Of a stretch of DNA of 12,020 bases, positions 7,371 to 12,020 are shown in pieces. Where the stretch lies: NCBI GenBank assembly GCA_039180865.1, contig JBCDCZ010000129.1, positions 1 through 12,020 on the forward strand. Reading direction: 5' to 3'. Position numbers and translations under genes: made by a program. Every line of letters begins with the position of its first letter. Position 1 is the first letter of the stretch. Under the pieces are notes generated by a model. It was not told the origin of the DNA. It did not search any database and saw only the letters and a program-made list of their open reading frames with translations. This DNA comes from JBCDCU01 sp039180865 (GTDB lineage Bacteria; Pseudomonadota; Alphaproteobacteria; Rhizobiales; JACESI01).

Positions 7371-8026
7371 TGGAGCTCTGGTTTTCCTATAGCCCGAGCG
7401 ATTTTCTTCTCTTTTCCGCAGATACCTATTGGCGGCTTTTCGAGCGTATCAATGCGGATTTATGGCCGCTGCCGCTGTTCACGATTCCGGTCCTTGTTCT
7501 GTTGGCGTGGTGGGTCTGGCGCGGCAGGCGCTGGTCATTGACGGCGCTGTGTGTGGTGCTCGCCGCAGCCCTTCTGATTGTAAGCGAAGCCTTTCTGGCG
7601 ATGCGGTATCAGCCGATCAACTGGGCGGTTGCTTATCTCCGCCCGCTCTTCTGGGTCGAAGCTCTGGGGCTTGTGGCGGCAAGCATCCGTCTCGCGCAGC
7701 CATCCGGCGGTGCGCGCCGCTGGCTCGGATTTGGGTTTCTTGCGCTCGCCGCGTTTTACCCTTTGATTGGAATCTTGGCCGGGCGGCTTTGGGCTCAGGC
7801 GGAAGTCTTTGCTCTTGCGCCGGATCCGACCATGATTGCGGTCCTCGGCGCGCTCATGCTCCTCCGCAGCACCCTTGCGGCCATTGCCCTTGCCCTCATC
7901 CCGCTCCTCTGGCTCGCTGTCTCAGCCCTCACTCTGCACACGATGGAAGAGCCGGTCTGGATGTTAACGGTTGGGATTGCTGTTGTGGGCGCGGTGGCTG
8001 TTTTGGTGCGGGGGAGGGAGAATTAG
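7370..8026 (+). CDS. Six-helix integral membrane protein resembling DUF6064
   Basis: 218 aa. The ATG at 7370 shares its A with the TGA stop of the aldo/keto reductase, giving translational coupling (a TTG directly before it is a less likely start). Hydrophobic segments lie at about 32-50, 55-78, 86-107, 117-138, 152-187 (one long or two short helices) and 196-213. The N-terminal 'YSPSDFLLFSADTYWRLFER', the 'INADLWPLP' stretch and the later 'INWAVAYLRPLFWVEALGL' resemble the uncharacterised DUF6064 membrane family; this is recognition from memory, not a search. No catalytic motif is seen. Because it is coupled to a Tat-exported reductase, it could be a membrane partner of that enzyme, but nothing in the sequence shows this. 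Confidence 0.85.
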   Translation: MELWFSYSPSDFLLFSADTYWRLFERINADLWPLPLFTIPVLVLLAWWVWRGRRWSLTALCVVLAAALLIVSEAFLAMRYQPINWAVAYLRPLFWVEALGLVAASIRLAQPSGGARRWLGFGFLALAAFYPLIGILAGRLWAQAEVFALAPDPTMIAVLGALMLLRSTLAAIALALIPLLWLAVSALTLHTMEEPVWMLTVGIAVVGAVAVLVRGREN

Positions 8027-8041
8027 TAGTGTGGGAAAGAG

Positions 8042-8086
8042 ACTTCACCTGTCAAAGACAAACCGCTTGTGTGAAGTAAAATTTTT
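8042..8086 (+). terminator. Possible terminator after the aldo/keto reductase-DUF6064 operon
   Basis: ACTTCAC (8042-8048) pairs perfectly with GTGAAGT (8071-8077), and a smaller TGTC-AAA-GACA hairpin (8050-8060) sits inside the loop; five Ts follow at 8082-8086. The loop is long and the stem only partly GC, so efficiency is uncertain. It also marks the last host-like position before the AT-rich segment. Confidence 0.35.
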
Positions 8087-8279
8087 CTAACCGACGATGA
8101 CGCATTTGCAGCGAATGTGTATTTAACCCGACCAGAATTGTTCTAATCAATTCGATACAATATCTACCTTTAAATACTCTGCGGACTCGAAGTAAGTAAG
8201 GGTTTTTCCTAAAATCTCTCGATGCTGTGAAATTTGATGTATAAAGGAATCATTGTGTAAAAGTTCGGAAATTTGATCG
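8087..8279. other. AT-rich intergenic entry to the island, no gene seen
   Basis: No coding frame of note. A short inverted repeat GAATTG (8135-8140) / CAATTC (8148-8153) with a 7-nt loop and a TATAAA at 8240-8245 are present, but no convincing -35 lies upstream of the latter. The promoter for the downstream gene is probably in this stretch but cannot be pinned down. Confidence 0.4.
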
Positions 8280-8516
8280 ATGATTAAATTTGGAGAGGTT
8301 CAGAGGTGGTTTGTTGAGCTTAAGAATAAGCCCATCTCCACAACTATTTTGTTCTTATCTGCGCTTATTGTGATATTCATATTAAGCTTTGTGAATAATT
8401 TGGGTGGCAGGGCATATCAAATATTGGTTGATAACAATTCTGATGGAAAAAAAAATTGCCACGAAAAATATGTAGGGAGTGAACTTTTGCGATGTCTGCA
8501 AGAATCAGCAGAATAA
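8280..8516 (+). CDS. Small single-pass membrane protein, unknown function
   Basis: 78 aa. Residues 1-19 are polar and mixed-charge, 20-38 form one hydrophobic helix ('TTILFLSALIVIFILSFVNN'), and the rest is hydrophilic with two cysteines (Cys60, Cys72) that could pair if this side is extracytoplasmic. No family is recognised. The ribosome binding site is weak (GGA about 11 nt before the ATG). Its 3' end overlaps the start of the next gene by 25 nt in another frame, and they share the same AT-rich codon style, which supports expression as a pair and argues that it is real. A function cannot be given. Confidence 0.6.
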   Translation: MIKFGEVQRWFVELKNKPISTTILFLSALIVIFILSFVNNLGGRAYQILVDNNSDGKKNCHEKYVGSELLRCLQESAE

Positions 8517-9184
8517 GAAATTTTACAATTTCACTGTCAGTAGTGATTTGTTCGATTGCGTTCGATGCTACAGTTTCCTTCGCACAGTCAGAGAAATGTC
8601 CTGATCCGCTGCCTGACAATTTCACTGCTGCTGATTTACAAGCCTGTGCAGCTGAAATGCATGAAACAAAAAAGGCATTGAACGATGCAATAGCTAACAT
8701 AGAAGCTCTTGAAGTTAGAATAGAAAGATTAGCGCGGAATCAAGTTCCGCTAGGATCAGTTATTGCGATCGGTGATTACTCTTATCCCAGTAAAAGTGAT
8801 TCAACTCAAGATGGGTGCCCAGCAGGATGGGTTCGTTTCAAAGAAGCTGAAGGTGCATTTATTGTTGGCGCGGATTCCCGATCGAAGAACGATCCGGGAG
8901 AGTACTGGTTCCGTCGTCAAGACGGCGCTAAGGAAGTGACTTTAAAGCCTGAAGAAATTCCGATTCACACGCATGAGCTGCAGGCAATAATTGGAGTTCG
9001 CCCAGGGCCGCACATAGGTACTGATAGATTCGAAATTGTGCGTAATCGTTTTGGTACTACAACTGAGGCGGTTCCGGGAGAACGGCCAGCAATAACTAGC
9101 ACATATGAAGCAGGTGGTGGTCTGCCACACAATAACATGCCACCGTACATAGCACTATTTTTTTGCAAAAAGTTGTCCGAATAA
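8492..9184 (+). CDS. Secreted protein with short coiled coil and phage tail-collar-like C-terminal domain
   Basis: 230 aa. A Sec signal peptide is seen at residues 1-31 (basic start, hydrophobic core, cleavage probably after SFA at 31). A short charged helix at about 46-84 has heptad-like spacing and could make a coiled coil. The C-terminal domain (about 86-228) has the landmarks of the tail-collar/microcystin-dependent-protein fold: 'GSVIAIGDY', 'DGCPAGWVRFKEAEGAFIVG', 'IPIHTHE' and the end motif 'HNNMPPYIALFFCKK'. Cys109 and Cys225 are placed to form a disulfide. In phages this domain tips tail fibres; here it carries a secretion signal and no tail genes are nearby, so it is more likely an exported or surface protein. 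GGAG lies 12 nt before the ATG. It overlaps the upstream small gene, suggesting coupling. Confidence 0.82.
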   Translation: MSARISRIRNFTISLSVVICSIAFDATVSFAQSEKCPDPLPDNFTAADLQACAAEMHETKKALNDAIANIEALEVRIERLARNQVPLGSVIAIGDYSYPSKSDSTQDGCPAGWVRFKEAEGAFIVGADSRSKNDPGEYWFRRQDGAKEVTLKPEEIPIHTHELQAIIGVRPGPHIGTDRFEIVRNRFGTTTEAVPGERPAITSTYEAGGGLPHNNMPPYIALFFCKKLSE

Positions 9185-9301
9185 GAGTATGTATATCGGA
9201 AATATAATTACAATTAGAAAGTATTAATAAAAGGGGATTGAATAATAAATATTTTAGATCGCATTTTTTAAATAATAGTTTTTGAAATTATCGGAGGAGT
9301 T
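9185..9301. other. Very AT-rich spacer with strong ribosome binding site
   Basis: This 117-nt gap is among the most AT-rich sequence in the window (one line is below 20% GC). It offers several possible -10-like elements but none with a clear -35. GGAGGAG at 9293-9299 is a strong Shine-Dalgarno and fixes the non-ATG start of the next gene at TTG 9302, though the spacing is short. Confidence 0.45.
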
Positions 9302-10609
9302 TTGGCAAGTACAGTTACTATCAGAGTTCAAAAATTAGATGATTTGACGCTCGTTCAAATCTGTAAAGATGTTCTACAGATTCTAGCAGGTAAAAACCCC
9401 ATTTGTATTCTGAATTTAGCGCCTGGTATCGGAACTGATATTAATGAAATTGCCGATTTAAATGGTTTCGCTGGTCGCTACGCGTTTCAGAGTGCCAGTA
9501 TTAGAGCGAACATCAAGCAAGATGTTAGGTTTAGTCTTAGTTTTTATCGGGAAGTAAAAACGAAGGATACCCGTGAGCCATCGGCACGCTATGATGAGTT
9601 TGATTTTAGTTTTGGGACAAACGAAAATAACTGGTCGGAGTATCGTGAACTTGCGGCTTCATTACTTGGCACAGTGAGCCGTTTTGATGTTCCAAAGAAT
9701 TTAACAGGGGCGCCCGACGATGATGGATCAGAAACGTTAAGAGAGCTGTTGGTCAGTTTTTCAGCGGTACAACGCAACATGCTTGAAACGCTCAATTACT
9801 CGGTTGCTGAGATTGAGAAGAAGAGAGCTGAACTTGAGTTGGATTTTCATGAAAAGGAGAAAGAGCGGGCTCTGGCTCATCAGGTCGCTCTCGACAAAAT
9901 TGCGCAAGAACGTGATGAGCTTAGCCTTCAATCACACATGTCTGAACGACGTGCACTAATGAGGCAAATGACCGACAATACTGCTGCAGAGGCCCGAAAA
10001 TCGATGGCTCCAAGAGGCGCTATTTATTCGCGCTGGGGAGTATTCTTTGTTGCGATAACGCTTGCAGTTATGGCTGGGTACTTGTCGTTAGCAAGTATCG
10101 TTCAACTGGGTGTCTCTGAAGAATTAGTCGCGAAATTGCAGGAATTCGTCGTCGAGGGCGGCGATCGTGAAGCGATCAAGGGAATCATCAATCAATCCTT
10201 AGGACCTACGAATTGGTATCTAATCGGGCGCGGAATCCTCTCCTCTCTCGCGGCGCTCGGTGCACTAGTTTACGCCGCTGCTTGGCTGAGAGGTTTCTAC
10301 AACGCTGAGATGTCCGCCGCTCGGGAAATTGACCGGTTCAATTATGACCTCACTCGCGCAAGTTGGATTATCGAGACAGTACTCGAAGTTCAGCATGAGA
10401 AGAAGGGAACAGTCCCCGAGGCTTGGATAAACGGTGTTACAAAAAACTTGTTTGAGGGCAGCTCGGTTGTTACCCCTGAGGATCAAGGCACAAAGGCGCT
10501 ACGCGCGTTGCTTGGTTATAGTGCAGCTGCTTCTTTTGGTCCCGATGGCCCGAAATTTGAACTTAAGCAAAGAAACGCGCGCAAGCTCGCTAAAGATGCA
10601 GACACCTAG
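9302..10609 (+). CDS. Uncharacterised coiled-coil protein with two transmembrane helices
   Basis: 435 aa from TTG 9302, chosen because GGAGGAG at 9293-9299 directly precedes it and no ATG is available until deep in the protein. Layout: an N-terminal globular region (about 1-155), a highly charged heptad-rich helix (about 160-235, Glu/Lys/Arg/Leu), a first membrane helix (about 245-268), a roughly 40-residue polar loop, a second helix (about 308-332), then a cytoplasmic-looking C-terminal domain (about 333-435) with 'DRFNYDLTRASWIIETVLEV'. Positive residues before the first and after the second helix suggest both ends are inside and the loop outside. No known domain or catalytic motif is recognised. 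Its position alone in an AT-rich island is compatible with a defence, stress or surface role, but nothing in the sequence proves any of these. Confidence 0.82.
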   Translation: MASTVTIRVQKLDDLTLVQICKDVLQILAGKNPICILNLAPGIGTDINEIADLNGFAGRYAFQSASIRANIKQDVRFSLSFYREVKTKDTREPSARYDEFDFSFGTNENNWSEYRELAASLLGTVSRFDVPKNLTGAPDDDGSETLRELLVSFSAVQRNMLETLNYSVAEIEKKRAELELDFHEKEKERALAHQVALDKIAQERDELSLQSHMSERRALMRQMTDNTAAEARKSMAPRGAIYSRWGVFFVAITLAVMAGYLSLASIVQLGVSEELVAKLQEFVVEGGDREAIKGIINQSLGPTNWYLIGRGILSSLAALGALVYAAAWLRGFYNAEMSAAREIDRFNYDLTRASWIIETVLEVQHEKKGTVPEAWINGVTKNLFEGSSVVTPEDQGTKALRALLGYSAAASFGPDGPKFELKQRNARKLAKDADT

Positions 10610-10924
10610 TACGAGCTGGGCTACGTGCAATACACTCCAGATTGATGTCGGAAATTTATTGCTAGTTGCGTAATTTGTTTTCGCTTGATAGGTTTCAAGT
10701 CTTGTGGTCAGTATGTTATTTTCGTAAGATATTTCAGTTGTTTATCTGATTGGAAAGCTATAGTGTGCCAGTCAAGAAGCGTTACGGAAAACCATTTGCA
10801 CGTCTTAGATTGTGTCCGCCATCCAATATCCCGCTGCTTATAAGAAACCGAAAAGCCCACCACAAAATCTCCCCATTGCATTCGCTCCCATTCTGTTCTC
10901 TCCTGACGCGCAGGAGAGACCGCC
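10610..10924. other. Intergenic region spanning the right border of the AT-rich island
   Basis: No gene is supported here; the short frames present lack start signals and family features. The composition is AT-rich up to about 10790 and then becomes host-like. No tRNA, repeat or convincing promoter pair was found. AGGAGA at 10912-10917 is the ribosome binding site of the downstream dehydrogenase. Confidence 0.5.
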
Positions 10925-11908
10925 ATGCCTAACATTTCCCTCGACGAGATTGAGACCACGACCAAAACCGCGCTGGAGCGGCATGGTGCACTGCCTTGGA
11001 TTGCGGCGGAGGTCGCCCACGCCGTCCGTAAGGCCGAAGCCATCGGAAACCGCATTTGCGGGCTCTATTATCTTGAAAGCTATTGCCTGCAATTGAAGAC
11101 GGGCCGCGTAGATGGAACGGTCGAGCCAGTCGTCTCCCGCGCGAAGCCAGCGACCGTGATGGTCGATGCAAAATTCGGCTTCGCGCAGCCTGCTTTCACA
11201 CGCGGCTTGCCCGAAGCGGTTCTCGCAGCAGAAGAGCAGGGGCTTGCAAGCCTTGCCATTGCCCACGCGCACACCTGCACATCGCTTGGATATTTCACCG
11301 AGCGGATCGCCCGTAAGGGCTTGATCGCGCTTGGCATGACCAACGCGTCTCCGATTGTTGCACCGCCCGGCGGAAAAACGCCGGTGCTCGGCACGAACCC
11401 GATTGCCTTTTCCGTTCCCGATGGAAAGGGCGGGCTTGCCATGCAGTTCGACCAATCGACCACCACCGTAGCGCTCGGCAAGATCACGATGGCGAAGGAA
11501 GCGGGCGAGAGGATCCCCGAAGGCTGGGCGATTGATGCGGACGGCAACCCAACCACGGACCCGAAAGCAGCCCTCGGCGGCTCGCTTGTGAGCATGGGTG
11601 GCTATAAGGGCTGGGGCTTCGGTCTCATGGCGGAAATCCTCACGGCAGGAATGACGGGAAGTGCGGCAAGCCCAGATGTGAAACCGCTCAAAGTGCCGGA
11701 AGGGTCACCCCATAATCTCGGGCAATATTACCTCCTGATCGATCCTTCCAATGCGCCGGATTTCTTCGACCGATTGCAACGGGTCGCGGAAGCTGTCACG
11801 GTCGATGAAGGGACGCGCATGCCCGGTCAGGGCAAGAAGGAGATGGATCCGGTTCCGCTGGAACAGAAGGTCTGGGATCTCACGCTCTCACTCGCCGGAA
11901 AGGCGTAA
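10925..11908 (+). CDS. Ldh (LDH2/malate dehydrogenase-2) family NAD(P)-dependent oxidoreductase
   Basis: 327 aa, ATG with AGGAGA 7 nt upstream; the length is close to the family norm (330-350). Family landmarks: the N-terminal helical arm with 'KAEAIGNRICGLYYLESYC', 'VDAKFGFAQPAF', the active-site block 'AIAHAHTCTSLGYFTERIA' (His116 in the place of the usual catalytic His), the 'GTNPIAFSVPDG' cofactor/substrate loop, 'IPEGWAIDADGNPTTDP' and 'GGYKGWGFGLMAEILTAGMTG'. Known members reduce 2-keto acids or cyclic imino acids (malate, lactate, sulfolactate, delta1-piperideine-2-carboxylate, delta1-pyrroline-2-carboxylate). The specific substrate is not determinable here; an imino-acid role would suit an amine-degradation neighbourhood, but the AT-rich island separates it from those genes. 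Host-like composition. Confidence 0.93.
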   Translation: MPNISLDEIETTTKTALERHGALPWIAAEVAHAVRKAEAIGNRICGLYYLESYCLQLKTGRVDGTVEPVVSRAKPATVMVDAKFGFAQPAFTRGLPEAVLAAEEQGLASLAIAHAHTCTSLGYFTERIARKGLIALGMTNASPIVAPPGGKTPVLGTNPIAFSVPDGKGGLAMQFDQSTTTVALGKITMAKEAGERIPEGWAIDADGNPTTDPKAALGGSLVSMGGYKGWGFGLMAEILTAGMTGSAASPDVKPLKVPEGSPHNLGQYYLLIDPSNAPDFFDRLQRVAEAVTVDEGTRMPGQGKKEMDPVPLEQKVWDLTLSLAGKA

Positions 11909-11947
11909 TTCACTCATTCAGCATCATCCACGCATCCCGTCACCTCG

Positions 11948-11994
11948 TTTCTATACAACTGCATTGAAATAATTTCTTTGCGAGTGTATAGAAA
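11948..11994. promoter_or_regulatory. Perfect 10-bp inverted repeat flanking a promoter; GntR-like operators
   Basis: TTTCTATACA at 11948-11957 and TGTATAGAAA at 11985-11994 are exact inverted copies, centres 37 bp apart. Each arm is close to the TTGTATACAA palindrome bound by GntR/FCD-type regulators (one or two mismatches). The right arm covers the -10 element of the promoter below, so binding would repress. The 37-bp (about 3.5 helical turns) spacing would put the two sites on opposite DNA faces. Confidence 0.55.
11964..11992 (+). promoter_or_regulatory. Sigma-70-type promoter for the gene at the right edge
   Basis: TTGAAA at 11964-11969 and TATAGA at 11987-11992 with an optimal 17-nt spacer, predicting transcription from about 11999. 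This is the best-formed promoter seen in the window. Confidence 0.6.
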
Positions 11995-12012
11995 AGGCTG
12001 AGGTGAAGAAAC

Positions 12013-12020
12013 ATGCCACG
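12013..12020 (+). CDS. Start of a rightward gene cut by the window edge
   Basis: ATG CCA CG at 12013-12020 follows AGGTGAAG (12001-12008), a good ribosome binding site, and the promoter at 11964-11992. Only Met-Pro and part of a third codon are visible, so the product is unknown. The operator-like repeat upstream makes a GntR-type regulator, or a gene under its control, plausible but unproven. Confidence 0.5.

Larger units (their letters stand above)
8090..10800. other. Low-GC accessory island carrying three unlinked-function genes
   Basis: Sampled 60-base lines give about 40-43% GC within genes and under 20% in the 9241 line, against about 60% on both sides. Codon use shifts to A/T-ending codons. 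The content (small membrane protein, collar-domain secreted protein, coiled-coil membrane protein) is unrelated to the surrounding metabolism. The borders are approximate: left after the hairpin ending near 8086, right between about 10740 and 10810. No integrase, transposase, tRNA or flanking direct repeat was found, so acquisition is inferred from composition only. Confidence 0.65.

Noticed and set aside
8492..9184. Prophage remnant assignment for the collar-domain gene
   Set aside because: It has a secretion signal and no adjacent tail, baseplate or lysis genes, so a host-exported protein fits better than a tail fibre.
8042..10800. Mobile-element boundaries (integrase, transposase, target-site duplication, tRNA attachment site) around the AT-rich island
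   Set aside because: None could be found by reading; only composition supports acquisition, so no mobile element is called.
1..12020. CRISPR arrays, rRNA, tRNA or riboswitches
   Set aside because: No regularly spaced repeats, cloverleaf-like sequences or recognisable conserved RNA cores were seen on either strand.

Overview
The window looks like a chromosomal stretch of an alphaproteobacterium. This is inferred from the moderately high-GC coding style and the gene content: a Rieske oxygenase next to a dimethylglycine-dehydrogenase-type flavoprotein, a methyl-parathion-hydrolase-like lactamase-fold enzyme, a Tat-exported aldo/keto reductase and an Ldh2-family dehydrogenase. Genus cannot be fixed from the sequence alone.

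Left part (1-3352): a divergent catabolic unit. A Rieske-type ring-hydroxylating oxygenase alpha subunit is read leftward and runs off the window. An XRE-cupin regulator and a 798-aa dimethylglycine/sarcosine dehydrogenase-like flavoprotein are read rightward as a tight two-gene operon. The shared 60-bp intergenic region carries a strong dyad (300-327) between face-to-face promoter elements. Together the enzymes suggest stepwise oxidative N-demethylation of a methylated amine or betaine, controlled by the regulator.

Middle part (3390-8026): a LysR regulator (leftward) is divergent from a metallo-beta-lactamase-fold hydrolase (rightward), with a perfect 17-bp LysR-type palindrome between them. 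This is followed by a convergent MDR-family oxidoreductase. Divergent from the oxidoreductase is a translationally overlapping pair: a Tat-signal aldo/keto reductase and a six-helix membrane protein resembling DUF6064. They read as general redox and hydrolysis accessory metabolism.

Island (about 8090-10800): base composition drops to about 40% GC on sampled lines (below 20% in one spacer), against about 60% in the flanks. It holds three rightward genes with no metabolic link to their neighbours: a 78-aa single-helix membrane protein, a secreted protein ending in a phage tail-collar-like domain, and a 435-aa coiled-coil protein with two membrane helices. No integrase, transposase, tRNA or flanking repeat was seen, so only the composition supports transfer. 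This is the least explained part of the window.

Right part (10810-12020): an Ldh/malate-dehydrogenase (LDH2) family oxidoreductase in host-like composition. It is followed by a well-formed promoter flanked by a perfect 10-bp inverted repeat, which drives a gene whose first codons lie at the very end of the window.
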